Assembly (NCBI RefSeq): GCF_000964545.1
Contig: NZ_BBVD01000004.1
Location: 248,001-312,000, forward strand
DNA: 64,000 nt
Direction: 5' to 3'
From: Comamonas thiooxydans
GTDB lineage: Bacteria > Pseudomonadota > Gammaproteobacteria > Burkholderiales > Burkholderiaceae_C
Below the pieces are notes generated by a model. It had not been told where the DNA came from. It saw only the letters and a program-made list of their open reading frames with translations, and searched no databases. Shown here piece after piece: positions 1-9,276 of this stretch; the first letter of the stretch is position 1, and the number at the start of each line of letters is the position of its first letter. The position numbers were made by a program, and so were the translations under genes.

Positions 1-298
1 CGGCAAGGGCACCAACCCCGAGCAGCTGTTTGCCGCCGGTTACTCCGCGTGCTTTATCGGCGCCATGAAGGCCGTGGCCGCTCGCCAGAAGCTGACCCTG
101 CCTGCCGACCTGTCGGTAGACGCGGAAGTCGATCTGGGCCCCGTGGGCGAAGTGTTCGGCATCGCCGTGCGCATGAAGATCAGCCTGCCCGGCATGGACA
201 AGGCTGCGGCCCAGCAACTGGTGGACGCCGCTCACAAGGTCTGCCCCTACTCCAACGCCACACGCGGCAATATCGACGTGACGCTGACCATCGCCTAA
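1..298 (+). CDS. ohr: Organic hydroperoxide resistance protein, OsmC/Ohr family (5' end outside window)
   Basis: The reading frame is open from the first bases, so the start lies upstream of the window; 98 C-terminal residues remain. Ohr proteins are cytosolic thiol peroxidases that reduce organic hydroperoxides. Both family cysteines are visible: one in GYSACF (codon at 50-52) and one in [12 protein letters not shown] (codon at 242-244), an arrangement typical of Ohr rather than OsmC. The stop codon TAA (296-298) overlaps the stop codon of the convergent gene. An adjacent ohrR-type MarR regulator is not inside the window. Confidence 0.9.
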   Translation, partial: GKGTNPEQLFAAGYSACFIGAMKAVAARQKLTLPADLSVDAEVDLGPVGEVFGIAVRMKISLPGMDKAAAQQLVDAAHKVCPYSNATRGNIDVTLTIA

Positions 299-960
299 AG
301 CGGCTCAGGCCACAGGGCACCGGGCGCTGCAACATAGCGCCCGGTGTCCAGTTCGAAGACGCCTTCAAGCGTCAGCGGCCCGGCAATATCGGCCGCCGCA
401 TAGCGGGTCAGCGCCAACTCCCTTACCTCGAAGACCGGCAAGTCCTGGATCAGTGCTAGCAACTTGTCCACAGCCTCTCGCAGTGGCAGCCGTCTCGCAT
501 AGTGGCCCAGGGTCACATGGGGTACATAGCGCCAGCCCGGCGCGGGCTCCATGGGCACCAGCGCCTTATGCAGGCGCTGCAAGCATTCCTGCCCCCGGCC
601 GACGCCCAGATAAGGCACGGTGGTGAAGCTGCCAGCCCCCGCGACTTGCACGGCAAAAGGGTGCAGCCGCTGGCTTTGCAGCATGGCGACATCGGCGCGC
701 AGCGCCAGCCGGTCATATTCCCGCGCCACATGCTCGTCCCCTCCCCCACACAGCCCCCTATAGGCCAGCGTGATATGCGGCTGGCGCGCATGGCGCGGCA
801 ACAGGGCATCACCGAGTCTGGATCTGGCGTGCTGCAGCAAGGACTCCAGGTCAGGGCCTTGCAGCATCACCACCCAGACGGCGCACCAGGGGCAGCCTTT
901 GTGCCACTCGGCAAAATCCCGGTCCTCACAGGGCTGTGAAAGTTCTTCGCTCTCTTGCAT
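295..960 (-). CDS. 2H phosphoesterase, RNA 2',3'-cyclic phosphodiesterase / 2'-5' RNA ligase (LigT/ThpR) family
   Basis: The 221-residue product has the two H-x-T motifs that define the 2H phosphoesterase fold: PHITLAY (His62) and PHVTLGHY (His148), about 86 residues apart as expected. Members hydrolyse 2',3'-cyclic phosphates on RNA ends or related substrates. It is longer than E. coli ThpR (about 176 residues), mainly through an N-terminal stretch containing CPWC near residue 23. I start it at ATG 960; an upstream in-frame start would add 18 residues of low plausibility. Its stop overlaps that of the convergent ohr gene. The real substrate cannot be told from sequence. Confidence 0.75.
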   Translation of the reverse strand: MQESEELSQPCEDRDFAEWHKGCPWCAVWVVMLQGPDLESLLQHARSRLGDALLPRHARQPHITLAYRGLCGGGDEHVAREYDRLALRADVAMLQSQRLHPFAVQVAGAGSFTTVPYLGVGRGQECLQRLHKALVPMEPAPGWRYVPHVTLGHYARRLPLREAVDKLLALIQDLPVFEVRELALTRYAAADIAGPLTLEGVFELDTGRYVAAPGALWPEPL

Positions 961-1136
961 GCGGGCAGTGTGCCAGCTTCGGCCACATGCACGGCACCAG
1001 GACAGTTTTCCCATTTTTCAGACCACCAAGCCTGGCCTGTCAAATGGATACCGCTATCAAATCAAAAGCAATCTTGTCGGCGTATGCGCAACCCCGTCCG
1101 ACCCGGACTGGCCTGTTTGGGCCTGACAATGCAGGG

Positions 1137-2171
1137 ATGAGCGATACACAAGACCCCTCTCACCCCTATGCGGACCTCACGCCGGACTGCGTGATCGATG
1201 CGCTGTGCAGCACGGGCCTTGTGCCGGACGGACGGCTGACGGCGCTGAGCTCCTATGAAAACCGCGTCTATCTGGCCCATCAGGACGAGGGCGACAAGGT
1301 CGTCGCCAAGTTCTACCGCCCCGGCCGCTGGAGCCGCATCCAGATCGAGGAAGAGCACGCCTTCTCCCAGGAGTTGGCGGACGGGGAAGTTCCCGTGGTT
1401 GCGCCGCTGGTGCTGCAAGGGCAAACCGTGCATGAGCATGCGGGCTTTCTGTTCAGCATCAGTCCCTGGCGCGGCGGGCGCCGCCCCGAGCTGGACGACT
1501 GGGAGGTGCTGGAATGGACAGGCCGCTTTCTGGCCCGCATCCACACCGTGGGTGCCGCTCGGCCCTTTGAGCATCGTCCGGCGCTGAACCTGAAAAGCTT
1601 CGGCTACGAATCCATGCACTATCTGCTCGAACATGAGGTCGTGGCGCTCGAAGTGCGCAGCCGCTGGCAGCAGGCTTGCGACAAAGCTCTCTCATTAATA
1701 GCACCATCCGCTGACGGATTAAGCGCTGCAGGCCATTTTGGCCTGCATTCTGCAACGCAGATTCGCCTGCATGGCGACTGCCACCCGGGAAACATTCTCT
1801 GGACGCCACTGGACGACGAAGGCCATGGCGGCCCGCATTTCGTCGATCTGGACGATGCGCGCAGCGGTCCAGCCGTGCAGGATCTGTGGATGCTGCTCTC
1901 GGGCGACCGGGGCCAGCAGACGCAGCAGCTGTCGGCCCTGCTCGAAGGCTATGAGCAGTTCCGTAGCTTCGACCGGCGCGAGCTGGCGCTGATCGAGCCG
2001 CTGCGCACCTTGCGCCTGCTGCATTACAGCGCCTGGCTGGCGCGCCGCTGGCAGGATCCGATCTTTGCCATCAACTTCCCATGGTTTGGCAGCACCGACT
2101 ACTGGCAGGGTCAGGTGGACATGCTGAACGAACAGATCGAAGCCATGCAGCAGGAGCCGCTCTACGCCTAA
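1137..2171 (+). CDS. srkA: Stress response kinase A (YihE/SrkA family)
   Basis: The 344-residue product matches E. coli SrkA (328 residues) along its length, with conserved SYENRVY, FYRPGRW, HGDCHPGNILW and FVDLDDARSGPAVQDLWML. It belongs to the aminoglycoside-phosphotransferase-like kinase fold; catalytic Asp214 and Asn219 and the metal-binding DLDD (237-240) are present. SrkA is a cytosolic Ser/Thr kinase that counteracts stress-induced cell death. ATG 1137 is chosen because the SrkA alignment begins there, although the frame is open further upstream. Residues 184-204, just before the catalytic loop, have no counterpart in E. coli SrkA and coincide with a dispersed DNA repeat (see repeat at 1691). 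Confidence 0.9.
   Translation: MSDTQDPSHPYADLTPDCVIDALCSTGLVPDGRLTALSSYENRVYLAHQDEGDKVVAKFYRPGRWSRIQIEEEHAFSQELADGEVPVVAPLVLQGQTVHEHAGFLFSISPWRGGRRPELDDWEVLEWTGRFLARIHTVGAARPFEHRPALNLKSFGYESMHYLLEHEVVALEVRSRWQQACDKALSLIAPSADGLSAAGHFGLHSATQIRLHGDCHPGNILWTPLDDEGHGGPHFVDLDDARSGPAVQDLWMLLSGDRGQQTQQLSALLEGYEQFRSFDRRELALIEPLRTLRLLHYSAWLARRWQDPIFAINFPWFGSTDYWQGQVDMLNEQIEAMQQEPLYA
1691..1742 (+). repeat. Copy of a dispersed ~45-bp family repeat lying inside srkA
   Basis: The stretch follows the pattern ATAGC, a short spacer, an inner inverted pair around TTAAGCGCT, then AGGCCATTTT, shared with the copies at 7100, 9301, 18890, 25656, 29603 and 58177. Here it is translated in frame and encodes roughly SLIAPSADGLSAAGHFGLH of SrkA. 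It is more AT-rich than the flanking codons. Confidence 0.55.
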
Positions 2172-2193
2172 GGCGGTCCATGCCTGCAAAGAG

Positions 2194-2655
2194 CTAGCAG
2201 CGCCCCTGCAAACGGCATTCGGGCACGAGCTGCCCACGTGCATCGCGCCATTGCACGGCATCGCCGCTCTGTGCGGGGGCCGGCGGCGGCGCGGGCTGCG
2301 CCTCTGGTGCCTGCGGGCGATTGGGGTCATGCAGCACGGTGGAGGACCCCACCCCGACACCCACGCTGGCACCGCCCACACCGGTGGAAGCGCCGACACC
2401 GGCACTCCCCAGCACCTGCCCGCGCTGATTGACGCCTACGCCCACACCGACAGGCCCGACGCCCGTGCCGACGCCTGCGCTGAGACCGCCGCTGCCAAGG
2501 CCCACGCCCACGGAAAACGGCCCCACCGGAATCCCGACGCCCACGCCAGCTCCTACGGAGCCGCAGGCGGGCAAGACCAGCACCAGAGCAGCGGCACAGA
2601 CCGTGCTCAGGATTCTGTGATGACCGGGCTTTATGGTGACTGGCATGGAATTCAT
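2194..2655 (-). CDS. Gly/Val-rich lipoprotein of unknown function
   Basis: The 153-residue product starts with a lipoprotein signal peptide ending at LPAC. The mature part is a run of near-repeats of the type G-V-G-V-G (about residues 35-105), followed by a Pro-rich linker and a C-terminal block with DAVQWRDARGQLVPEC. I do not recognise a described family. Glycine-valine repeats of this kind suggest an extended or beta-structured surface-exposed segment. ATG 2655 is used; ATG 2646 and GTG 2670 are alternatives. It lies 11 bp after the TetR gene on the same strand, so it could be co-transcribed with it. Confidence 0.6.
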   Translation of the reverse strand: MNSMPVTIKPGHHRILSTVCAAALVLVLPACGSVGAGVGVGIPVGPFSVGVGLGSGGLSAGVGTGVGPVGVGVGVNQRGQVLGSAGVGASTGVGGASVGVGVGSSTVLHDPNRPQAPEAQPAPPPAPAQSGDAVQWRDARGQLVPECRLQGRC

Positions 2656-2666
2656 CTCACTGACTC

Positions 2667-3374
2667 TCACTGACGTTTGACAGCCGCATTGTCACCCGCC
2701 GTGACCGCAAAAAGGTTATCAATCAGTAGCTCGACCAGTGGCTTGAGAGCCAGTTTCTGCGAGCCCTCGGAAGCCAGCAGGTTGTTGTGCACCAGCGCCA
2801 TCCAGAACGGGCTGGCCAGCAACTGGGCACTGCGGCTGACCGAGCGGGTCTTGAGCTCCCCCTCTTTCACGGCCAGCGCCAGCAAGTCCTGCACATAGTT
2901 CTGCCAGGCATCAAAAGCCAGCTCTTTGTACAGTCTGGCCAGCTCGGGCGCATGCCGTGCCTCGCTGAGCACCAGACGTGCCAGCATGCCGCGCTCGCTG
3001 CTCTCGACCGCCTCCAGCGTCGGCAGCAGACTGCGGCGCAGAAAGGCACGCACCGTCTCGCTTTTTCGACGCTTGAGCGGCCGGTAGACGGCCGAATGCC
3101 GCAGCGCATGCTCCACCACGCCCCGCAGCAGCTCATCCTTGGATGGGTAGTAGAGATACAGCGTGCCCTTGGCCACCTGCGCGCGGCAGGCGATGCGCTC
3201 CATGGTGCTACGGGCCACGCCGCACTCCACGAACTCGGCCAGCGCGGCCTCCGCGATCTGCTGACGGGTCTGCGCTGTCTTGTCGAGACTCGGGCCACGC
3301 GTGCGCCGCTGACGCTTTGCCACTGTGCCGATATCCGGGTCTGCACAAGGGGCTGCCGTCGCAACATCCGCCAT
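2667..3374 (-). CDS. TetR/AcrR family transcriptional regulator
   Basis: The 235-residue product has an N-terminal TetR helix-turn-helix (QQIAEAALAEFVECGV through KGTLYLYYPSKDEL, about residues 40-85) and an all-helical ligand-binding C-terminal part. ATG 3374 is chosen because AAAGGA sits nine bases upstream; starts at 3401 (ATG) and 3413 (TTG) are in frame but would overlap the putative operator. It is divergent from an MFS transporter, the classic arrangement for a repressor of an efflux pump. The inducing ligand cannot be inferred. Confidence 0.88.
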   Translation of the reverse strand: MADVATAAPCADPDIGTVAKRQRRTRGPSLDKTAQTRQQIAEAALAEFVECGVARSTMERIACRAQVAKGTLYLYYPSKDELLRGVVEHALRHSAVYRPLKRRKSETVRAFLRRSLLPTLEAVESSERGMLARLVLSEARHAPELARLYKELAFDAWQNYVQDLLALAVKEGELKTRSVSRSAQLLASPFWMALVHNNLLASEGSQKLALKPLVELLIDNLFAVTAGDNAAVKRQ

Positions 3375-3406
3375 GCTCTGAAATCCTTTTCTAGAATTCA
3401 TAAAAT

Positions 3407-3420
3407 TGACCAATTAGTCA
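3407..3420. promoter_or_regulatory. Putative TetR operator between the divergent regulator and MFS gene
   Basis: TGACCAATTAGTCA is a 14-bp inverted repeat with a single mismatched pair. It sits 33 bp upstream of the TetR start and 75 bp upstream of the MFS start in AT-rich intergenic DNA. Position and size fit autorepression plus control of the MFS gene. Confidence 0.5.
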
Positions 3421-3494
3421 TTTTTAATAATTCTAGGCCAAGCCGACTTGCCCGCATCGGGCATGCGGATGACTGCTCCACCAAAGCCTTCCCA

Positions 3495-4703
3495 ATGCAA
3501 TCCCGTCTGACTCCCTATGCCTGGGTCTGCTTTTCCATGTGCGTCGGCGTCATGGGAACGGCGCTTGCCAGCCCGCTCTACCCGCTCTACCAGCAGGCCT
3601 GGGGGCTGCAGCCCAGCCATATCACGCAGATTTTCGTGACCTATATGCTGGGCGCCTTGATCAGCCTGCTGTTTCTGGGTCGTCTGACCAACCTCTTCGG
3701 TTTTCTCAAAGTGCTGCGCCTGGGACTGATGGTGATGACCGTGGGCGTCATCGGCTCGGCCCTGTCCTGGAATGTCTGGAGTCTGGGCGCCTCCCGCTTC
3801 ATCATCGGCCTGGCCTCGGGCCTGATCACCACTTCGGCCTCCATAGGCATGACCCAGCTCAACAACAAGGGCGACCTGCAGCGTGCGGCTGCGACCACCA
3901 GCCTGACGATTGCCTTCGGCTTCGGCCTGGGGCCCTTGGTTGGCGGCCTGATGGCGCAATGGGTGCCCCACCCGCTGGTCAGCAGCTATCTGCCACCCAT
4001 CGCACTGAGCTTTCTGGGCATCCATGCGCTGTTCAAGATCCAGTTGCCGGCGACCAGTGCCCCCGTCCACAATGCTCCCGGCCTGACACTGAAAGATGTT
4101 CTGCCCAGCATTTCCCAGCCGCGCAAGCCTTTTCTCTACCACTATGCGCTGGGCTGCATGGCGGCGTTTTCTGCCTTCGGCATGTTCAGCCTGTTTGCCG
4201 CCATGGCCCCCAGCTTCATGGCCCAGATGCTGCCCTGGCACGGACCGGCAGTCTCTGGCCTGTCCATTGGCGTCATTCTGTTTCTGTCGGCCGGCATTCA
4301 GCTCATCGCCCGGCCCTACCCCACCAAGCGACTGATCATCATCGGCTTCTTCGCCCTGGCGGCGACCAATGCCCTGCTGGTTCTCAATCTGTTTGCCGGC
4401 TCACCATGGCTGTTCGCTCTGAGTGTGCTGAGCATGTCCTGCGGTCATGCACTGTGCAATCTGTCAGGCATGGCCGTGGTCAACAAGGTCTCCAAGCCCG
4501 TCAACCGCACTGGCCTGCTGTCCACCTATCTGGTCGTGGGCTATGTAGGCACCATCGTCCCCATCCTGGGCATGGGCTGGCTGTCCGACCATATAGGGCT
4601 GGCGGGCGCACTGATAGGCTTCTGTGTCTGTCTGGGCCTGCTGTCGGCACTGCTTGGCATCATCAGCGCAAGGGCACGCGTGCTGCCCGTGCCACGCCAG
4701 TAG
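3495..4703 (+). CDS. Major facilitator superfamily transporter
   Basis: The 402-residue, very hydrophobic product has about 12 predicted membrane segments with a short central cytoplasmic loop near residues 185-205, typical of a 12-TM MFS exporter in the inner membrane. ATG 3495 gives a start just before the first membrane helix (YAWVCFSMCVGVMGTALA). The divergent TetR gene and the operator between them suggest substrate-induced efflux. The substrate is not evident. Confidence 0.85.
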   Translation: MQSRLTPYAWVCFSMCVGVMGTALASPLYPLYQQAWGLQPSHITQIFVTYMLGALISLLFLGRLTNLFGFLKVLRLGLMVMTVGVIGSALSWNVWSLGASRFIIGLASGLITTSASIGMTQLNNKGDLQRAAATTSLTIAFGFGLGPLVGGLMAQWVPHPLVSSYLPPIALSFLGIHALFKIQLPATSAPVHNAPGLTLKDVLPSISQPRKPFLYHYALGCMAAFSAFGMFSLFAAMAPSFMAQMLPWHGPAVSGLSIGVILFLSAGIQLIARPYPTKRLIIIGFFALAATNALLVLNLFAGSPWLFALSVLSMSCGHALCNLSGMAVVNKVSKPVNRTGLLSTYLVVGYVGTIVPILGMGWLSDHIGLAGALIGFCVCLGLLSALLGIISARARVLPVPRQ

Positions 4704-4709
4704 GCCCGG

Positions 4710-5207
4710 CTATCTGAAATGCGGGCCGGCTCCCTGCGCCGCAAGACAGTCATGGTCGTTGCGCAGCGGGCAGGCCTGCAGAGACAGGCAGCCGCAGCCT
4801 ATGCAGGAATCGAGCTGATCCCTGAGCTGGGTCAGCATGGCAATGCGTGCATCGAGCTGTGCCTGCCAATGCAAGGACAGGCGACTCCAGTCGGCCTTGC
4901 CGGGTACGCGGTTGGCCGGCAGATGGGCCAGTGCCTGCGCGATCTCGGCCAGGGGTACGCCCATGCGCTGGGCTACCTTGATCACGGCCACCCGCCTCAG
5001 CACCGCTCGTGCATAGCGACGCTGATTGCCTGCGGTGCGCGCACTCTCGATCAGGCCCTGCTTCTCATAGAAATGCAGGGCTGATACCGCCACCCCGCTG
5101 CGGCTGGCGACCTCTCCCACACTGAGATCCGGCATTCCCTCAGCCTCGGCCACCAGGCCGCTGCCGCATCCATTCATATCGCCAGCCTCTTCACACTGCA
5201 CAGTCAT
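4710..5207 (-). CDS. soxR: Redox-sensitive transcriptional activator SoxR (MerR family)
   Basis: The product carries the MerR-type helix-turn-helix (VGEVASRSGVAVSALHFYEK) almost identical to E. coli SoxR, and the [2Fe-2S]-binding cysteine cluster CIGCGCLSLQACPLRN near the C terminus, which is diagnostic for SoxR. SoxR senses superoxide or redox-cycling compounds through oxidation of this cluster. ATG 5207 gives 165 residues; ATG 5177 (155 residues, close to the E. coli length) and ATG 5135 are alternatives. It is divergent from a RidA-MFS gene pair, with a SoxR box between. There is no soxS gene here, as usual outside enterobacteria. Confidence 0.93.
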   Translation of the reverse strand: MTVQCEEAGDMNGCGSGLVAEAEGMPDLSVGEVASRSGVAVSALHFYEKQGLIESARTAGNQRRYARAVLRRVAVIKVAQRMGVPLAEIAQALAHLPANRVPGKADWSRLSLHWQAQLDARIAMLTQLRDQLDSCIGCGCLSLQACPLRNDHDCLAAQGAGPHFR

Positions 5208-5275
5208 CTCCCGTTGCTTCCCTTTGTCCCTGCCTGGCCGCCATAACCGCAATCCTATGTGGTCATACAAACCTC

Positions 5276-5306
5276 TTGACCTCAAGCTTAGTTGAGGTTG
5301 AACAAT
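5276..5306 (+). promoter_or_regulatory. SoxR-controlled promoter with SoxR box
   Basis: The 20-bp inverted repeat at 5279-5298 begins ACCTCAA and ends TTGAGGT and differs from the E. coli soxS box only in its centre. It lies between a -35 element TTGACC (5276-5281) and a -10 like AACAAT (5301-5306), separated by 19 bp. That overlong spacer is the hallmark of MerR-family target promoters. It points at the RidA-MFS genes. Confidence 0.85.
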
Positions 5307-5377
5307 TCCAGCGGCTTCCGGAACAAAGGCCTGCTGCTGGCGGGCCCTGCCGGACCAGCCTTGCCTGAAAGACTTTC

Positions 5378-5866
5378 ATGGACGCCAAGCCCAGTTTCAT
5401 TGCCCCTGCACCACAACCGTGCTATTTGCAGCCCACCGGTCTTTATGACAGCCTGCCCAATGGCTACACCCATGTGGTCACCGTCCAGGAGCCGCTGCGC
5501 TGGCTCTTCGTCTCGGGCCAGGGTGGAGAAAACGCCCTGGCCGAGCTGCCAGACAGCTTTGCCCTGCAAGCTGCGCAGGCTCTGGCCAATATCAAGACCG
5601 CCCTGGACGCCGGTGGCGCGGACATGGGCCATGTGCTCAAGCTCACCGTGCTCATCGTCGATCATTCGCTGGAGCGCTTCGAACACTGGCAAAGCGCCGT
5701 GAGACAGCATTGGGGCAGCGGCGAACCCGGCGACAAGCGGCCGCGCTTTCCGGCCTGCACGCTGATTCCCGTGCCCAAGCTGGCCCTGCCCGGCATGCTG
5801 ATCGAGGTGGAGGCCACGGCGGCCCTGCCCATGGCGGTGGGCGCCAAAGCCGCCACTCCCGCCTGA
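5378..5866 (+). CDS. RidA/YjgF family protein in the SoxR regulon
   Basis: The 162-residue protein has the RidA (YER057c/UK114) fold signature: FVSGQGGENA, a central helix with QAAQALANIKTALDAGG, VLKLTVLIVDHS, and a C-terminal RPRFPACTLIPV...IEVEATAAL. Family members hydrolyse reactive enamines/imines or bind small ligands. No signal peptide is visible, so it is expected in the cytosol. It is the first gene after the SoxR box, 23 bp before an MFS gene, so both are probably induced by redox-active compounds. The canonical Arg of the RidA subgroup is in the context RPRFPA rather than PARS, so imine deaminase activity is uncertain. Confidence 0.82.
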   Translation: MDAKPSFIAPAPQPCYLQPTGLYDSLPNGYTHVVTVQEPLRWLFVSGQGGENALAELPDSFALQAAQALANIKTALDAGGADMGHVLKLTVLIVDHSLERFEHWQSAVRQHWGSGEPGDKRPRFPACTLIPVPKLALPGMLIEVEATAALPMAVGAKAATPA

Positions 5867-5889
5867 CACCCTGCACACCTGAACGCCTC

Positions 5890-7098
5890 ATGAAAACCAC
5901 AACACCAGCGGCCACTACCGTCCTCTCCAGAACCACCCTGCTGCTCATGGCCACGGCCTGCGGTCTGTGCGCCGGAGCCAATTACTTCAACCAGCCCTTG
6001 CTTAACTCCATGGTCCAGCATCTGCACATCAGCGATGCCCAGGCCTCCAGCACCGTGACCATGGCCCAGGTCTCCTACGGCCTGGGCCTGCTGTTTCTGG
6101 TTCCGCTGGGCGATATGCTGGAGCGCCGCCGCCTGGTTCTGACGCTGATGCTGCTAGCCGCCTGCGGCATGCTGCTCTCGGGTATCAGCGGCCTGGCAGG
6201 CAGTTTTGCGCTGCTGGCTGCCGGCACGCTGATGGCCGGTGTCTTCTCGGTGGCCGCCCAGGTACTGGTGCCCATGGCGGCCACCTTCGCCGCCCCCGGC
6301 ACCAGCGGCCGCGCCGTAGGGCTGGTCATGAGCGGCCTGCTGATCGGCATTCTGGCCTCGCGCAGCGTGGCGGGGATTCTGTCCGATCTGGGCGGCTGGA
6401 GCACCGTCTACTGGGCAGGAGCCATCGCTACGGCCTTCATGGCTCTGCTGCTGGCACGTGCCCTGCCCAAGGCGGCTCCCGCCGCTCCCGTCAGCTATGG
6501 TGAAGTCATGAAGTCCCTGGGGGACTTGTTGCGCCGACATCCGCGCCTGCGCAGCCGCGCGCTGATTGGCGGCACCGGCTTTGCCACCGTGAGCGTGCTG
6601 TTCTCCACCATGGCGCTGCTGCTGGCCGGGCCGGGCTTTGAACTCTCGGATCTCATGATCGGCCTGATCGGCATCGTGGGCATTGCCGGCGCACTGATGG
6701 CCAATGTGGCAGGCCGCATGGCCGACAAAGGGCTGGAGCAGTCCACCACGCTGGCCGGCGCCATTCTGATGCTGCTGGGCTGGCTGTGCCTGTGGCTGGG
6801 CGGCAGCAGCCTCTGGTGGTTCATGCTGGGCCTGCTGGTGGTCGACGGTGCCTTGCAGGCTCTGCACATCAGCAACCAGAACGTGGTCTACGCATTGGCA
6901 CCCGAGGCCCGCTCGCGCATCAATGCCGTCTATATGACCACGTACTTTCTCGGCGCCTCCCTCGGCTCGGCACTGGGCTCGTGGGCCTGGCTGGCACATG
7001 GCTGGGCCGGCACCAGCCTCATGGGAGGTCTGCTGGGCCTGTTCACCCTTGCCATGGTGCTCTGGGATCGCAGCCTGCTTGCACGTTCACGCTCCTAA
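5890..7098 (+). CDS. MFS transporter, probable SoxR-regulated exporter
   Basis: The 402-residue membrane protein has about 12 transmembrane segments; NYFNQPLL near residue 37 and the loop motif GDMLERRRL between TM2 and TM3 (the MFS motif A region) are visible. It follows the RidA gene by 23 bp and precedes a strong terminator, defining a two-gene operon under the SoxR box at 5279. In other bacteria SoxR targets often include MFS or RND pumps for redox-cycling compounds; this is the inferred role. Confidence 0.84.
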   Translation: MKTTTPAATTVLSRTTLLLMATACGLCAGANYFNQPLLNSMVQHLHISDAQASSTVTMAQVSYGLGLLFLVPLGDMLERRRLVLTLMLLAACGMLLSGISGLAGSFALLAAGTLMAGVFSVAAQVLVPMAATFAAPGTSGRAVGLVMSGLLIGILASRSVAGILSDLGGWSTVYWAGAIATAFMALLLARALPKAAPAAPVSYGEVMKSLGDLLRRHPRLRSRALIGGTGFATVSVLFSTMALLLAGPGFELSDLMIGLIGIVGIAGALMANVAGRMADKGLEQSTTLAGAILMLLGWLCLWLGGSSLWWFMLGLLVVDGALQALHISNQNVVYALAPEARSRINAVYMTTYFLGASLGSALGSWAWLAHGWAGTSLMGGLLGLFTLAMVLWDRSLLARSRS

Positions 7099-7099
7099 T

Positions 7100-7150
7100 C
7101 AATTTTGATAGCTGTTTGCGCCCTACCCATAAGCGATACAGCCAGAAATC
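7100..7150 (+). repeat. Dispersed ~45-bp family repeat
   Basis: Pattern TTTTGATAGCTGTTTGCGC, spacer, AAGCGATACAGCCA. It starts immediately after the MFS stop codon and runs up to the terminator. Same family as the copies at 9301, 18890, 29603 and 58177. Confidence 0.6.
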
Positions 7151-7153
7151 ATG

Positions 7154-7195
7154 ATAAAAATCCCCGCAGAGCCACCACTCTGCGGGGATTTTTAT
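7154..7195. terminator. Bidirectional intrinsic terminator between MFS gene and htpG
   Basis: A perfect 18-bp stem (7154-7171 with 7178-7195) with a 6-base loop. The GC core CCCCGCAGAG is flanked by an A-tract on one side and a T-tract on the other, so it can end transcription of both convergent genes. Confidence 0.9.
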
Positions 7196-7212
7196 CGGGG
7201 TAACCGAACCGC

Positions 7213-9162
7213 TCAGGCCAGCAGCGCGTTCACACGCTTGACATAAGCAGCAGGATCTTCGGGCATGCCGCCCTCGGCCAGCACGGCCTGGTCGAACAGA
7301 ATCTGGGCCAGATCGTTGAAGTGGACCGAGCCGTCGAGCTTCTTGACCAGGGCGTGATCGGGGTTCACTTCCAGCACGGGCTTGGACTCGGGCGCGGCCT
7401 GGCCGGCCTGCTTGAGCAGTCGGGCCAGTTGCAGGCTCATGCCGCCGTCGCTGACCACCAGACAGGCGGGCGAGTCGACCAGGCGGCTGGTGGCACGCAC
7501 GTCTTCGGCACGGTCCTTGAGTGCTTCCTTGAGCTTGGCCAGCACGGGCTTGAAGGCTTCGGCAGCTTCCTCGGCGGCCTTCTTCTCTTCCTCGTTCTGC
7601 AGCTTGCCCAGATCCACGGCACCCTTGGCCACGGACTGCAGCGGCGTTCCGTCAAAGTCGTGCAGATAATTGAGCGCCCACTCGTCCACGCGATCGGTCA
7701 TCAACAGGACTTCGATGCCCTTCTTCTTGAACACTTCGAGCTGAGGGCTGTTCTTGGCCGCAGCCAGGGTGTCGGCCGTGATGTAGTAGATCGCGTCCTG
7801 ACCTTCCTTCATGCGTGCCTTGTAGTCGGCAAACGAGGTGTTCAGACCCTCATGCGCGGTGGTGGCAAAGCGCAACAGCTTGGCAATACGTTCCTTGTTG
7901 CCGAAGTCCTCGCCCAGGCCTTCCTTGAGCACGGCGCCGAACTCGTTGTAGAACTGCGTGAACTTGCCTTCCTTGGCCTTGTCCTCTTCGCTGACGACAT
8001 CCTGCACGCCATCGGCAGCCTCGGCCGCAGCTTCGTGCCTGTCGTGCCGTGCCAGGTCTTCCAGCATCGAAAGCACGCGCTTGGCCGAGCCGTCGCGGAT
8101 CAGGCGTACATCGCGGCTTTCCTGCAGCAGCTCGCGGCTCACGTTCAGCGGCAGGTCGGCAGAGTCGATCACGCCCTTCACAAAACGCAGATACTGCGGC
8201 ATCAGCGCCTCGGCATCGTCCATGATGAAGACGCGCTTCACATAGAGCTTGATGCCGGCATGCTTGTCACGCTGGTACAGGTCGAACGGGGCCTTGGCGG
8301 GGATATAGAGCAACTGCGTGTACTCGGTATTGCCTTCGACGCGGTTGTGGCTCCAGGTCAGCGGGTCCTCGAAGTCATGGCTGATGGCCTTGTAGAACTC
8401 CTTGTACTGCTCTTCCGTGATGTCCTTCTTGGCGCGGGTCCACAGGGCGCTGGCCTTGTTCACGGTTTCCCATTCGCCGGTCTTGACCATCTCGCCGGGC
8501 TGATCGTTCTCGCCGTCCTTCCACTCTTCCTTTTCCATCAGGATGGGCAGGCTGATGTGGTCGGAATATTTGGAGATGACCTGCTTGAGCTTGTAACCGT
8601 TGAGAAACTCCTCGGCGTCCTCACGCAGGTGCAGGATGATGCTGGTGCCGCGCTGGGCGCGTTCGATCTGCTCGATCTCGAAGTCGCCCGTGCCGCCGCT
8701 GATCCAGCGCACGCCGGCCGATGCCGGAGCACCGGCGCGGCGGGTTTCCACGGTGATCTTGTCGGCCACGATGAAGCCTGAATAAAAGCCCACGCCGAAC
8801 TGGCCGATCAATTGCGAATCGGCCTTCTGGTCGCCGCTGAGCTTTTCCATGAAGGCCTTGGTGCCACTCTTGGCAATCGTGCCCAGATTGTCGATGGCTT
8901 CTTGCTCGCTCATGCCGATGCCGGTATCGGTGATGGTCAGCGTCTTGGCAGCCTTGTCGAAGGAAACGCGCACTTCCAGCTCGGGCTGATCGCCGTAGAG
9001 GCTGGCGTCGCCCAGCGCTTCAAAGCGCAGCTTGTCGCAAGCATCCGAAGCATTGGAGATCAGCTCGCGCAGGAAGATTTCCTGGTTGGAATACAGCGAA
9101 TGCGTGACCAGGTGCAGCAGCTGGGCCACTTCGGCCTGGAAGGAATGGGTTTGCTTTGTCAT
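7213..9162 (-). CDS. htpG: Molecular chaperone HtpG (Hsp90)
   Basis: The 649-residue product matches bacterial Hsp90 throughout. The N-terminal GHKL ATPase domain shows [37 protein letters not shown] and [16 protein letters not shown]; the middle domain has [14 protein letters not shown] and the C-terminal dimerisation region is complete. It is a cytosolic ATP-dependent chaperone. It stands alone, ending at the bidirectional terminator; no sigma-32 promoter is obvious to me upstream of 9162. Confidence 0.98.
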   Translation of the reverse strand: MTKQTHSFQAEVAQLLHLVTHSLYSNQEIFLRELISNASDACDKLRFEALGDASLYGDQPELEVRVSFDKAAKTLTITDTGIGMSEQEAIDNLGTIAKSGTKAFMEKLSGDQKADSQLIGQFGVGFYSGFIVADKITVETRRAGAPASAGVRWISGGTGDFEIEQIERAQRGTSIILHLREDAEEFLNGYKLKQVISKYSDHISLPILMEKEEWKDGENDQPGEMVKTGEWETVNKASALWTRAKKDITEEQYKEFYKAISHDFEDPLTWSHNRVEGNTEYTQLLYIPAKAPFDLYQRDKHAGIKLYVKRVFIMDDAEALMPQYLRFVKGVIDSADLPLNVSRELLQESRDVRLIRDGSAKRVLSMLEDLARHDRHEAAAEAADGVQDVVSEEDKAKEGKFTQFYNEFGAVLKEGLGEDFGNKERIAKLLRFATTAHEGLNTSFADYKARMKEGQDAIYYITADTLAAAKNSPQLEVFKKKGIEVLLMTDRVDEWALNYLHDFDGTPLQSVAKGAVDLGKLQNEEEKKAAEEAAEAFKPVLAKLKEALKDRAEDVRATSRLVDSPACLVVSDGGMSLQLARLLKQAGQAAPESKPVLEVNPDHALVKKLDGSVHFNDLAQILFDQAVLAEGGMPEDPAAYVKRVNALLA

Positions 9163-9276
9163 GTCTTTGTGAGCGAAAAACTGAAATCAAAAGCCGCCCG
9201 GAGAACCTCTCAAGGCGATTCGCAGTCATAGCTAGGGCCTGCCCCTGATATTTCAAGGGCTATTCGGGCAAGAAAA

